Origin: Zoogloeaceae bacterium
GTDB taxonomy: Bacteria; Pseudomonadota; Gammaproteobacteria; Burkholderiales; Rhodocyclaceae
Assembly (NCBI GenBank): GCA_024235635.1
Contig: JACKMA010000002.1
Location: 434,001 to 498,000 of the forward strand
Direction of reading: 5' to 3'
DNA: 64,000 nt
In this document: positions 52,975-62,513 of the stretch, one piece after another
How the letters are laid out: every line of letters begins with the position of its first letter
Numbering within the stretch: position 1 is the stretch's first letter
Program-made: the position numbers and the translations under genes
The notes under the pieces: model-generated
Seen by the model: the letters and a program-made list of their open reading frames with translations, nothing else
The model's database searches: none
Told to the model about the DNA's origin: nothing

Positions 52975-55746
52975 TTAGGAATCGTCCGCATCCTGCCCGG
53001 TCACCTGCCTGACGTACCCCCGGATGGTGCGCTGATGTGCCACGAGCGCCGCCGGATCGCACTCGGCAAGCCATAAGAGGTCTTCTTGAAGGACTCGGCG
53101 AGCCGCCTCCGTTTCTCCCAATTCGTTTAGCGTCACAAACTGGCTCCATGCCAAGATCGACGTCTCAGGATGCTTCCCGCCCAGCAACAGCTTACGTCCC
53201 TCCAGCGCCGACTCCTGCAATTTCCGAGCACCAGCAATATTCCCCTGTGATCTTAGCGTGTCGGCAAGGGTGCACATTGAAGTTAGCGTCGCTGGATGTT
53301 CTCTGCCCAGGATCCGTTGGCGCGTAGTTAGCACTCGTTCCCCGTAGCGACGCGACTCGTCAAGATCGCCCTGTGCCCTGAGAGTGCCGACCAAACCGTT
53401 CATCGCATTCAGCGTCTCCGGATGGTCCGCACCCATCACCCTTTCTCGAGCGGCCACAACCTCCTCCTGCAACACCTGAGCCTTGTTCAGCATCCCAAGT
53501 GCATGCAGCGTGCCGGCCAAGTTGTTCATCGCGGTCGGGGTGTGCAGAGCTTCCCTTCCAAGAGTCCGCTTACATACTTCTAACACCTGCTCCTGCAGCG
53601 CCTTAGCCTCAAATAGGTAACCCTGCACCCGCAACGATTCCGCAAGATTATTCATCGAGCCAAGAGTTTCTAGGTGTTCCGCGCCCAGAATCTTCCGCCT
53701 TAGGTCCACCACCCGCTCCTGCAACTGGCGAGCTGTCGAAAGCTTCCCGAGCGCCCACAAAGTGGCCGCCAGATCGTGCATCGATGTGAGCGTCTTCGGA
53801 TGCGCGTCGCCCAACATCCGGCGGTGCACTTTCAATAGCCTTTCTTGAAGCGTACTCGCCGCCCATAGATCCCCCCGTGCCCACATGTTGTGCGCCAAGT
53901 TCTTCATCAAGGCGAGCGTATCAGGATGCTCGTCTCCCAAGCTTTCCCGGCTCAACGCAAGTGCCCTCTCGAAGAGTTTTTCGGCCAGCTGATACAGAGC
54001 CGCACGCTGCTGCAAATAGATCGCGGTGCCGTTCAACAACTGAACCACCTTATTGGGGCTTAACTCGGCGCTCCCACCAAGCTCCGCCAGTTGCACAGCA
54101 TGGGGCCACAGCGAAGCACAGCGCTTCCAGGTTGCCGGGTGCTGGACTTCCGCCGGAAGCGCACCATGCAGAACAGTGAGCAGAATCGGCATATCCTGCC
54201 CGGCATCGGCCAACCGCGCGCGCACCACTTGCTGGGTCAGGCGGTGCAGGATCAGCGCGTGCTCGGCCGCGTCTTCGTCGTCCTCCAACGCGGCAATCCC
54301 GGCCCGCTCGGTCAGCCCGTAGCGGCGCAACTCGCCGACTACACCATGCCAGGCCAGCGGGTTCGCCGCCGCGGCGGCCAGCGCCTCGGGCAACTCCCCG
54401 GTGGCCTCGACAAAGAAGCGCTCCGGTAGGGGTTCCGGGGCGGCAAAGGCAGCGAGCCTCAGGAGTTGTTGCGCGGCCGGCGACAGCCGAGCAAATGCCA
54501 GAGACAATGTCGCGGCGACGCTGCGCTCGTAGCCGGTGCTTGCACGGCCGACGTCGAGGACCAATGCACCGGTATCCACGTCAGCCAGCAGACGGCGGTA
54601 TTCGGCGACCGCCATGCTGGTCTGCTCCAGATAGCCGGCCGCCTGCTCTAGGGCCAGCGGCAGGCCGCCCAGGTCCTTGCTGAGGGCGCGCAGCTCGTCG
54701 CGATCGCCGCTGCCGAGGCGGCCGCCGAAGAAGTCCGCGCCTTGGTCCTCGTCCCAGGTCTTCAGCCCCAGGGGCGCAGCAAGACCGCCCCAGGCCGGGT
54801 TGCGCGAGGTCAGCAGCACATGGTGCACGCCGCCCTCGGGCAGCACCGGCCGCAGTGCTGCCGTGTCCTCGGCGTTGTCATAGACCAGCAGCCAGCCCGC
54901 AGGCTGTGCGGCGAGCCAGCGTTTCAGCGCCGCGCTGGGCGCTTCATGCTCGCGCTGGGGCGCGCCGACCTCGGTGCAACAGGCCGCGGCGTCGGCTTCG
55001 AGCAGATCCGGGCGCTCGGCCCGGAACCACCACACGCCGGCGTAGCGGTCCCGGTTATCCCAGCTGTACTTCAGCGCGAGCTGGGTCTTGCCGAGCCCGC
55101 CCATGCCGTAGAGCGCAGCCCGCGCCACCAGCGCAACCCGCTGCGCCCCCTGCAGCAGTTCGCACAGCGCCTCGAGCTGCCCATCCGGGTCGCGGAAATG
55201 GGGGCTCAAGGCGTGGTCGATCAGCCGGAACGGCTGCTCGATGCCAGTGGGCAGGCGGTAACGCGGCGCCGGCACCCCGGGGGCTCGCTCGATCAGATCC
55301 AACAGCCGCCCGAACTGATCGTTCCAGTCGGCGTCCTGTCCGACGAAACGGTGGGCCTGGATACCGGCCAGCGGGCGCAGCGACTCGGGGAGCCGGCCGG
55401 CCTCGATCTGAGTCTCGCGGCCGAGCAGCAACGGGATCAGTATCAACTCGCCCGCAGCCTGGCGCGCGAGGCCGGTCTCGACCTCGTGCCGCACCCAGTC
55501 CCGTTCGGCCGACCGGGCCCGTTCTTCGATCAGATCCTCCCAGTCCGGCCCGATCACCACCAGCAGCACCGACGCACCGGCCAGCGCCTGCTCCAGCACC
55601 GCGGGAAAACGGTCGCCACTGTCGATGCTGCCCTGGTCGTAGAACAGCGCATCGGCGTCGAACCAGTGGGCGAACCGATCCCGCAGCCGGCCGGCGTGGC
55701 CGCCGGCGTCCTTGCGGCGGTAGCTGATGAAGATCGCTGCGGCCAT
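52975..55746 (-). CDS. TIR-STAND (NB-ARC-like) ATPase with TPR repeats
   Basis: A 923-residue protein; ATG 55746 has GGGGGGAG just before it. Residues 4-110: TIR domain (AIFISYRRKDAGGHAGRL, RFPAVLEQALAGASVLLVVIGPDW, RDWVRHEVETG with E88 at the NADase position). Residues about 180-460: STAND ATPase with Walker A GMGGLGKT (214-221) and GVWWFRAER, LLVYDNAED, VLLTSRNPAW, GGLPLALEQAAGYLEQT. Residues about 590-910: at least six 42-residue TPR repeats of the kinesin-light-chain type (HPKTLTSMHDLAATLWALG and similar). This is an Avs/NLR-like layout in which the TPR senses and TIR kills. The TPR part is AT-richer than the rest. Confidence 0.85.
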   Translation of the reverse strand: MAAAIFISYRRKDAGGHAGRLRDRFAHWFDADALFYDQGSIDSGDRFPAVLEQALAGASVLLVVIGPDWEDLIEERARSAERDWVRHEVETGLARQAAGELILIPLLLGRETQIEAGRLPESLRPLAGIQAHRFVGQDADWNDQFGRLLDLIERAPGVPAPRYRLPTGIEQPFRLIDHALSPHFRDPDGQLEALCELLQGAQRVALVARAALYGMGGLGKTQLALKYSWDNRDRYAGVWWFRAERPDLLEADAAACCTEVGAPQREHEAPSAALKRWLAAQPAGWLLVYDNAEDTAALRPVLPEGGVHHVLLTSRNPAWGGLAAPLGLKTWDEDQGADFFGGRLGSGDRDELRALSKDLGGLPLALEQAAGYLEQTSMAVAEYRRLLADVDTGALVLDVGRASTGYERSVAATLSLAFARLSPAAQQLLRLAAFAAPEPLPERFFVEATGELPEALAAAAANPLAWHGVVGELRRYGLTERAGIAALEDDEDAAEHALILHRLTQQVVRARLADAGQDMPILLTVLHGALPAEVQHPATWKRCASLWPHAVQLAELGGSAELSPNKVVQLLNGTAIYLQQRAALYQLAEKLFERALALSRESLGDEHPDTLALMKNLAHNMWARGDLWAASTLQERLLKVHRRMLGDAHPKTLTSMHDLAATLWALGKLSTARQLQERVVDLRRKILGAEHLETLGSMNNLAESLRVQGYLFEAKALQEQVLEVCKRTLGREALHTPTAMNNLAGTLHALGMLNKAQVLQEEVVAARERVMGADHPETLNAMNGLVGTLRAQGDLDESRRYGERVLTTRQRILGREHPATLTSMCTLADTLRSQGNIAGARKLQESALEGRKLLLGGKHPETSILAWSQFVTLNELGETEAARRVLQEDLLWLAECDPAALVAHQRTIRGYVRQVTGQDADDS

Positions 55747-55939
55747 GTCTCCCCCCGAATTGGCGGCCCGCCCGGACATTTGCCATCGCCATGCCGGTGG
55801 CGCAGGCTGCGCGCGGCGAACGGTCAGTGTAGCGGAGGCGGCGTCATGCCGCGGCGAGCACGCCGGCATATCCGCCGCGCCCGGAGCGCGCGCTCGGAAC
55901 GGCGATCGATCCTGACCCCGGAGGCCGGCTTGCCACCGT

Positions 55940-57238
55940 TCAGCCCTGTTCGCCCGGCTTGCCCTCCGGCTTGCGTTCCCGCGGGCTCCTGCCGACCGAG
56001 CGGACCGCGGCGAGGTTCTTCAGCATTTCGAACCAGAACGGGGCACCGAGCGACAGTGCGGCGGCCGACAGCAGCAAGCCGAAGATCTTGGTGATCCAGG
56101 CTGCGGTGCCGTCCGGGGTGGTGGTACCCGACCAGCCGAACTCGAGGCCGCTGCTCGCCAGCTCGTCGATGTGCGCGCTGACCCGTTCGTCGAACAGCCG
56201 GCGTTCGCGCGACAGCACCGCAGCGGCCGCCTGCACCTCTTGATCCATCGCTTCGATGGCTGCCTTCAGTTCCTTCGGATCGCAAGCGCTGCCGTCGGCC
56301 AGGGTCGGCGCGCCCGAACCCCGGTCTTCGCACTGCTCGCTATCCGCAACTACCTCGTGCCGGGCGCGCTCGGCCGCTTCGAAACCGGCCCGCGCCCGCT
56401 CCATCGCTGCGGAATCGATGAACGCTGCTGCGTCCTCCGCTTTGGCCGCTTCCAGCGCCTGCGTGACGACCGCCTCGCGCAGGGAGGCGTCCTGGTACAG
56501 GCGGGTGGCGATGTCGATGGTGTCCACGTTCATCGCAAAGGCGACGAATGCGGAGATGCCGACGATGACGTACTGCGTCTTCTGCCGATACCAGGACGAC
56601 ATCTGCTTTTCGAGGCCCTTGAACCATTCCTCGAGCAGCGTCCGGAACACCGTCATGTCGTTGCCGGCGCGCGCGCACAGGTCCTCGAGCACCTTGCGAT
56701 ACGGCGACCTGGCCGGCAGCCCGGCGAGCATCATGCGGATGTTGGCGACCGAAACGAAACCGGCCTGCCGGCCCTCGTTGGCCGCGTCGAGGGCGCCCTG
56801 CAGCAACTGCCAGGCGGAAAGGTAGCTGACGCGGAAGGTGTTGCCGACACCGGGCGCGTCGAGATAGGCGATGAAGGGCGACGCGAGCACGTCGTCGACG
56901 CTGATCCGCTTCGGGGCCGCCTTGCCGTCTTCGCCGGTGGCAATTTCGGCGCTTGCCCGCTGCCGGCCTCGCCGGCTCAGCACCGTTCGCAGCTGCTGCC
57001 ACGCCTGCTTCAGCGGCAGCAGCCAGTCGAACAGCGGCTCGCCATCGGCGGCGCCGGCGCGCGGGGTCGAGCGCTCGTCCGGCGGGGTCAGGAGGTTGGC
57101 AATGGCCCGTCGCAGCCAACGCGCCCGGCTGCTCCAGGCCGCGGCGATGAACTCGTTGATCGCGGTCACGGCCAGCGCAAAGACCAGGTAGATGAAGGTC
57201 AGTCCGAAGAATACGTCGAGCGAAGCGAGGAAATCCAT
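55940..57238 (-). CDS. Membrane protein of unknown function
   Basis: A 432-residue protein; ATG 57238 with GAAGGCG ahead. One N-terminal helix (FFGLTFIYLVFALAVTAINEF), one central (YVIVGISAFVAFAMNVDTIDIA) and one C-terminal (FGLLLSAAALSLGAPFWFEML), with a coiled region (EAAKAEDAAAFIDSAAMERA) between the last two. No enzyme motif is seen. It lies 193 bases upstream of the TIR-STAND gene on the same strand and may be co-transcribed with it. Confidence 0.7.
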   Translation of the reverse strand: MDFLASLDVFFGLTFIYLVFALAVTAINEFIAAAWSSRARWLRRAIANLLTPPDERSTPRAGAADGEPLFDWLLPLKQAWQQLRTVLSRRGRQRASAEIATGEDGKAAPKRISVDDVLASPFIAYLDAPGVGNTFRVSYLSAWQLLQGALDAANEGRQAGFVSVANIRMMLAGLPARSPYRKVLEDLCARAGNDMTVFRTLLEEWFKGLEKQMSSWYRQKTQYVIVGISAFVAFAMNVDTIDIATRLYQDASLREAVVTQALEAAKAEDAAAFIDSAAMERARAGFEAAERARHEVVADSEQCEDRGSGAPTLADGSACDPKELKAAIEAMDQEVQAAAAVLSRERRLFDERVSAHIDELASSGLEFGWSGTTTPDGTAAWITKIFGLLLSAAALSLGAPFWFEMLKNLAAVRSVGRSPRERKPEGKPGEQG

Positions 57239-57470
57239 GATGTCGCCTTCGAGATGAAGATGAGCGCGTCGATGGTCGGATTGTGCGCCGATCCACTCGC
57301 TGCCAGAAGGGAAAATGGCGCCCGATGGCGACGCGCAATCGCGGTCGCAAGCTGCCGGCCACGACCCGCGCGGCCGCGGATTACGCACGACCCGGCAAGT
57401 GGGATACGATCGGCGCATTGCGCGCCACACGGCGCAGGTGTCGCCGCGATCCGCGCCGCTGGAGGCGAAC

Positions 57471-58751
57471 ATGACACGTATCTACGCTTCGGCGCTGTTC
57501 TGTTCCGCCCGGGTTCGGATCGACGCAAGCCGGCTCCGGGAATCGATCGGCGACCGGTCCGATCCGGCCTGGCGGGCCCACGTCGAGCGCGCCTACCGTT
57601 GTGCGCTGGCGTTCTCGTTCAACGACTTCTATCGGCGCCCGGTCCGGCTTACCCACGTCCTGTCATCGACCTTCGCCGTCGAAGGACCGATCGGGGCGGT
57701 GTGGAGCGACTGGGTGTTGCTCGATGATCGGCGTCTGGGCACGCAGTCGTTACACGTCAATTTCTGCTTCCCGGAGCTGCGGCCCGAGTTGGGCGATCGC
57801 CATTGCCCGGCGGTCGAGGCGCTTGCCGACTTCCTGAAGAACATCTACCAGCTGAGCGAATCCGGGCAGGATCTGCCGGGTGGGCTCGCCCCGCTGTCGC
57901 GGCTGTTGAGCGCCGTCGCCCGCGGTCGTCGCAATGCCTTGGGCATCTCCCGCTACATCTATACCTCGGTGGTCAGCGACGACGCGCAGCTGCTGACCGC
58001 ACCGAACGACGATGTGCGCGTCAACCTCTATCGATTGCTGTTCCAGCACGCGCGCGGCGCGGACGATGCGGTCGCCCGACAGATGCTGCCCGAGCCATGG
58101 GGCTCGGCGGCTTTCTTCCGGCTCTATTCCCAGCCGGGCGGCATCGTCTCGGTGGCCACGCCCTACCCGGCCGAAACCTGCCGGGCCCATGACGGCTGGT
58201 TCAATCCACGACCGCCGGCAATCGCACCGGCGCCGTTCGCCGCGGCACCCGGCGAGGGCGGGCCGGAGGCCTATCCGAGCTACGACCTGCTGTCCGAATA
58301 CCCGCCGCTGCGTTATCTGGCACTGCCGGTGCTGCAATACGGCGCCGCCTACGAAGAGACCCTGCGCGAAGTGCATGAGGCCGCCTTCAGCCGCCCGCTG
58401 GAACGGCCGCTGCACCTGCCGTGGCAGGCAAAGCCCGGCGAACGACACCTGCTCGCCGCCAATCTCGAGGGCATCCGGCTGCCGATCCTGCGCGGCCTGC
58501 TCGAGCAGACCATCGAACTGCAACTGCAGGCGCGCACGACGCAGGCCTCGATGGAGATGCTGCGGCTGCGCGAGACCACGCGGAACATCGTGCTGGCCCT
58601 GGCCGGTCTGCTGCTCGCGCTGGCTTTCATCGAGCCGGACAAATTCGTTCTGCGCCCGTACCTTCCGGGGGGCGGGTCGGGCGGCGCGACGCCCGCTCAG
58701 GTGGCGCCGACCCAGCCGGCGCCGATCCAGCCGGGCACGAAGCCGCCGTGA
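57471..58751 (+). CDS. Protein of unknown function with one C-terminal membrane helix
   Basis: A 426-residue protein starting at ATG 57471 after a GGAGG site. It has no recognised domain. Near the C-terminus is one membrane helix (RNIVLALAGLLLALAFIEP) followed by a Pro/Gly-rich tail, so most of the chain is probably cytoplasmic and tail-anchored. The stop overlaps the GTG start of the glycosyltransferase (GTGA), so the two are coupled. Confidence 0.65.
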   Translation: MTRIYASALFCSARVRIDASRLRESIGDRSDPAWRAHVERAYRCALAFSFNDFYRRPVRLTHVLSSTFAVEGPIGAVWSDWVLLDDRRLGTQSLHVNFCFPELRPELGDRHCPAVEALADFLKNIYQLSESGQDLPGGLAPLSRLLSAVARGRRNALGISRYIYTSVVSDDAQLLTAPNDDVRVNLYRLLFQHARGADDAVARQMLPEPWGSAAFFRLYSQPGGIVSVATPYPAETCRAHDGWFNPRPPAIAPAPFAAAPGEGGPEAYPSYDLLSEYPPLRYLALPVLQYGAAYEETLREVHEAAFSRPLERPLHLPWQAKPGERHLLAANLEGIRLPILRGLLEQTIELQLQARTTQASMEMLRLRETTRNIVLALAGLLLALAFIEPDKFVLRPYLPGGGSGGATPAQVAPTQPAPIQPGTKPP

Positions 58752-59965
58752 CGCCACACTGCCTGATCGTCACTTCCGAATACCCGCCGTACACGGTCGG
58801 TGGCATCGGGCGCTACGTCGCCGAACTGGCGACGCGCCTGCTCCGGCGGCAGCGGGTTTCGGTGCTGCTGGTGCCGACCTACGCCCGATTCGGCGGCCAC
58901 GCTGCATCGCCCTCGGCAACGCTTTCGCCATGCACCGAGGCGGCGCCGGAAGTCGTGATGGCCGATGGTGCCTACCAGGCTGCGCTGGCCACTGCCGATG
59001 GGGCGACGGGTCTGCAGGCGGTCGAGGACGTCAGCCGTCGGCTCGCGCACGGCATTGTGGACAGAGACAGGTCCTCGGCGCCGACCCATCTGTACGTGCA
59101 GGACTATGCGCTGTCGCCGCTGGCCGCCGCGATGCAGGCCCTGCAACCCTCCCTGCGCGTCTTCGCGGCCTGCCACCTGCCCGTCTACGCCGGTTTCACC
59201 TATTTCGACAAGCCGGTCGGCGACGCCATCCACCAGGTGCTGGAGGCCAGGCTGCTTCATCTTGCGGAGCGCATCGTCGTACCGTCGACCTTCGCCGCGC
59301 ACGTGCTGGGCATCACCCACAACGTGACGCCCGACCAGTTGGTCGTGCTGCCCCTCGGCGTCGCGCGATCGGCGCCGGTGGTGGCCCCGCCGGCCGGGCC
59401 GCTGCGCCTGCTGGCGATCGGTCGCGCCACCGAACAGAAAGGCTACCACTTTCTGTTCGAGGTCCTGCGCCGCTTGCTCCGCCGCGATGCAGGCGTGCGC
59501 CTGACCGTGCTGACCGGCACCGACGACGATGCGCGACTGGTCGCGCTCGCAGCCGCGCATGGCGTCGCCGCCCATGTCGATGTGGCGCCAGCGGTGGCGC
59601 CGGCGGCGATCTGGCCGCTGATCGATCGCCACCACCTGCTCGTGACCACGTCCTTGTACGAAACCTTCGGCCTGGCGGTGCTCGAAGCGATGGCGTCGGC
59701 AAGACCGGCAATCGGTTTTTCGGTGGGCGCCCTGCCGGAACTCTGGGGTGCCGAACTGGGCGCCGAGTTCGGCACGCCGGTTGCCGACGTCGACGCGCTG
59801 GCCGAGCGGATCCGCGGCCTCTCAGACGATCGCGATCGTGCCCAGCGACTTGGCCAGATGGCGCTACGGCGGGCTCAGGCATTCTCGTGGGAGCGCCATG
59901 TCGCAGCGTTGGCCCGCTGTCTCGACACACCCATGCCGGACTCGGGAGGCCCGCCTTGGCCTTGA
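58748..59965 (+). CDS. Glycosyltransferase, GT4 family
   Basis: A 405-residue GT-B enzyme from GTG 58748. The N-terminal motif HCLIVTSEYPPYTVGGIGRYVAELA is typical of GT4. The C-terminal half has RLLAIGRATEQKGYHFLFEVL and LYETFGLAVLEAMASARP (the EX7E-type signature). Probably transfers a sugar from a nucleotide donor to a glycan or lipid; the acceptor is unknown. It overlaps the next gene by the TGATG. Confidence 0.88.
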   Translation: MTPHCLIVTSEYPPYTVGGIGRYVAELATRLLRRQRVSVLLVPTYARFGGHAASPSATLSPCTEAAPEVVMADGAYQAALATADGATGLQAVEDVSRRLAHGIVDRDRSSAPTHLYVQDYALSPLAAAMQALQPSLRVFAACHLPVYAGFTYFDKPVGDAIHQVLEARLLHLAERIVVPSTFAAHVLGITHNVTPDQLVVLPLGVARSAPVVAPPAGPLRLLAIGRATEQKGYHFLFEVLRRLLRRDAGVRLTVLTGTDDDARLVALAAAHGVAAHVDVAPAVAPAAIWPLIDRHHLLVTTSLYETFGLAVLEAMASARPAIGFSVGALPELWGAELGAEFGTPVADVDALAERIRGLSDDRDRAQRLGQMALRRAQAFSWERHVAALARCLDTPMPDSGGPPWP

Positions 59966-61041
59966 TGCTCGGTTGGTACTTCCACCTGCCCTCATGTGCG
60001 ACGACGTTCGAAGTGACGACGCTGGTCGATGAAAGCCTGCGACTGCTGGTCGACGCCCATCGCCGCAGCGGGGCCCGGGTCAGCCTCGCGCTCACCGGCA
60101 GCCTGCTGGCGCAGGTCGAGGCGCACCGCCCGGGTGATCTCGCGCCAATCGCCGCCGCAATCGACGAGGGCATCGTCGAATTGCTGGCCACGAGCTATCA
60201 CGAGGTCTGCCCCTTCCTGATTCCGTCGAGCTACCTGCGCCGGCAGATCGCGCTCGATGTCGACATCAAGGAGCGGCTGTTCGGCTGTCGGCCGACGGCC
60301 TTCTGGTCGGGCAATCTCGCCTGGACGCCGATGTTGCCCGGCATCCTGTCCCAACTGGGTATCTCGACGGCGATCATCGACGAGGCGCATCTGCGCGAGG
60401 CCCACCAGACGCAGCTGTGGCGCTGGCTGGGAGACGACGCCCTGCGGATGGGCTCGCTGCTGGTCGATACGCTGATGTCGGAAAAGGTGGCGGATCGCCG
60501 TTACCGCCTGCACCAGGCCGACGACGCCATCCTGGATCTGCGCATCCTGTCGAATGACTTGCGCCGCGCCTTGAGCTTCGGCACGTCGGGCGCGATCCAC
60601 CACGCCTGGGACGACGCGCCGCTCGACGGCCTGATTGCCGATCTTCGCGCCGGCGAAGCCCTCTCCGAATCGGCGTGGACCTTCTGCGGCGACGACGGTG
60701 ATCGCATCAATCCGGTTTCGATCGGTCAATACCGCCGCCTGCTCGACGCATTGGGCACGCAGATGGCCTGCATTTCGGCGCCCGGTCTCAAGGTCGCCGC
60801 AAAGACGCTGGCGTTTCTGCCGGCACACGCACCGGGTGGCATCGACTTCTGGCAGGATCCGGTCGCCAGGGCCTACTCGGCGGTCCTCGACGAACTTTAT
60901 CGTGCGGTCGAGGCAGGGCGCGTCGATCGCGACGACGTGCTCCCGCTGCAGGATGTCTTCCCGATCTTCTGGAAGCGCATTGCCCGGGCCGGGTGGTATT
61001 ACCGCAGGGCGCAGGCAATGCTCGGTGGCGATCAGCCCTGA
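59965..61041 (+). CDS. GH57-like / polysaccharide-processing protein
   Basis: A 358-residue protein with the N-terminal barrel pattern of glycoside hydrolase family 57 and relatives: LALTGSLLAQVEAH, GIVELLATSYHEVCPFL, and AFWSGNLAWTPMLPGILSQLG. A family-level call; substrate unknown, alpha-glucan is usual for GH57. ATG 59965 is chosen; TTG 59956 has a better-placed GGAGG and is a fair alternative. Overlap with GT4 suggests a synthesis/trimming pair. Confidence 0.7.
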   Translation: MLGWYFHLPSCATTFEVTTLVDESLRLLVDAHRRSGARVSLALTGSLLAQVEAHRPGDLAPIAAAIDEGIVELLATSYHEVCPFLIPSSYLRRQIALDVDIKERLFGCRPTAFWSGNLAWTPMLPGILSQLGISTAIIDEAHLREAHQTQLWRWLGDDALRMGSLLVDTLMSEKVADRRYRLHQADDAILDLRILSNDLRRALSFGTSGAIHHAWDDAPLDGLIADLRAGEALSESAWTFCGDDGDRINPVSIGQYRRLLDALGTQMACISAPGLKVAAKTLAFLPAHAPGGIDFWQDPVARAYSAVLDELYRAVEAGRVDRDDVLPLQDVFPIFWKRIARAGWYYRRAQAMLGGDQP

Positions 61042-61057
61042 TCGTCGGGTCGGTCGC

Positions 61058-61759
61058 TCACTTCGTCCGGTTGCGGTCCCACTCGCGGTCGAGGGCGACC
61101 AGCGCCATTTGCAGGTACTCCGGGCGTGCGCCGCGATAGCGCGCCTCGATTTCCCGCTTTGCAATTGCGTAATCGAAACTGGCGTGGGCCAGCGCATAGC
61201 GCACGTCGCTCTCGATCAGCGGTCGGACGTCCAGCACCGCGCCGGCGAACTGGGCGTCCTTCAATTCGCGCTTCGCGGCCGCGATCTCCGACTTCAACTG
61301 CTTCAGTCGGTGCTCGTCAGTTTTCGCCGCCGTTGCCTTCGCCTTCGCCTTCCGTTCCGAGCCGGTGCCGGGCCCGATCCGCCGGCGCACCTCGTCCTGC
61401 AGGCGCGCGATGGCCGCAACGTCCAATTCGCGACCCTTGCCGGTGAGTTCGAGGTAGTTCGCTCGGGCGTACTGGTAGGGGAGCTTCGCATCGTCGATCT
61501 TCAGCGGGATCAACTTGCCGGCCTTCTGGGCATGAAAGGCCTCGTTCAGCACCTCGTCGGAGGCGACCGAGTCCTTTGACCAGACCACGAGGACGCACTT
61601 GGCGCGGTCCAGTGCCTCCTCGATCTCGCGGTCCCATTGCGGCCCGAGGTGCAGCATCGTGTCGCGAAACACGGAGAAGCCCGTATCGCCGAGCGCCGCC
61701 TCGAGGCGGTCGACGAGGGCGTGGTCCCGATGCGAGTAGCTGAGGAAGATGTCCGTCAT
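61058..61759 (-). CDS. Stand-alone TIR-domain protein
   Basis: A 233-residue protein. Residues 1-110: TIR domain (IFLSYSHRDHALVDRLEAAL, FSVFRDTMLHLGPQWDREIEEAL, SVASDEVLNEAFHAQ with E73 at the catalytic position). Residues 125-190 are basic and helical (GSERKAKAKATAAKTDEHRL). It could act as an NADase or as an adaptor. It converges with the GH57-like gene (16-base gap), so it is not part of that operon. Confidence 0.85.
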   Translation of the reverse strand: MTDIFLSYSHRDHALVDRLEAALGDTGFSVFRDTMLHLGPQWDREIEEALDRAKCVLVVWSKDSVASDEVLNEAFHAQKAGKLIPLKIDDAKLPYQYARANYLELTGKGRELDVAAIARLQDEVRRRIGPGTGSERKAKAKATAAKTDEHRLKQLKSEIAAAKRELKDAQFAGAVLDVRPLIESDVRYALAHASFDYAIAKREIEARYRGARPEYLQMALVALDREWDRNRTK

Positions 61760-61992
61760 GTCCTGTCCCCGGCGCGTGCACCGGAATCGGGCGAACCGAG
61801 GGTGTCCACGCGGATCACGCCACAGGCGTCGCCATCATGCTCGCGCCTACCAGTCATCATAGCCGGCCGGACGACTGGTCGGCTTGGCAGCTGCAATCCC
61901 TGCGGGCCCGGATAGCGGCCATTGCCGACGACGCGGCACCATCGTCGTGAGCGCATCGGGCGATCACCCGATGCAGATGGGGTCCCCGACTC
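61760..61992. other. Short gap, no gene seen
   Basis: A 233-base gap between the TIR gene and the aminotransferase relic. No frame here has a ribosome site or a family motif, and no terminator or RNA is obvious. Confidence 0.4.
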
Positions 61993-62295
61993 TCACGCCG
62001 CGATGGCCTGTAGCAACGACGCAATGATATCGAGCCCCTCGTCGAGAACGGACTGCGAAATGGTCAGCGGCACCGTCAAGCGCAGCACGTTGCCGAAGAT
62101 GCCACAGGTGAGCAGCAACTGGCCGCGGCGCGCGTCCTCGTCCGTCAGGACATTGGCAATCTCCGGCGCCGGCCCGGCCAGATCGCCGTCGTGGCAGAAC
62201 TCGATCGCGGCCATCGCGCCGAGCCACCGGACTTCGGCAATGGACGGATGTGCGTCGCGCATGTGCCGGGGAATGCCGACGGGCGCACCTTTCAT
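61993..62295 (-). pseudogene. C-terminal relic of a class III aminotransferase
   Basis: The minus-strand frame ends in EVRWLGAMAAIEF, CGIFGNVLRLTVPLTISQSV and LDEGLDIIASLLQAI, the conserved end of 4-aminobutyrate-type aminotransferases. The catalytic Lys and the N-terminal two-thirds are missing; homology stops near 62295. It is about 95 residues long and cannot be functional. A related intact gene begins at 63626 in the opposite direction. Confidence 0.8.
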
Positions 62296-62513
62296 ACCGC
62301 CGACGTTCGACTTGATTCTAATCACGAACCTGATTCATGCTGAATCCTGGGGAAATTCCGGGCAGCCGGTTCGGCGCAGCCATCGACGACGTCTTGTCCC
62401 GGGCATGATCCCCTGCCGTCCGGCGCTGTCGTCGTCGGCTGCGGACGCTTGCCGATTTGCCCGTTCGCCGGCAGCCGCGTGCCGGTAACCTCCGAACCTG
62501 CGGGAGACACCCG

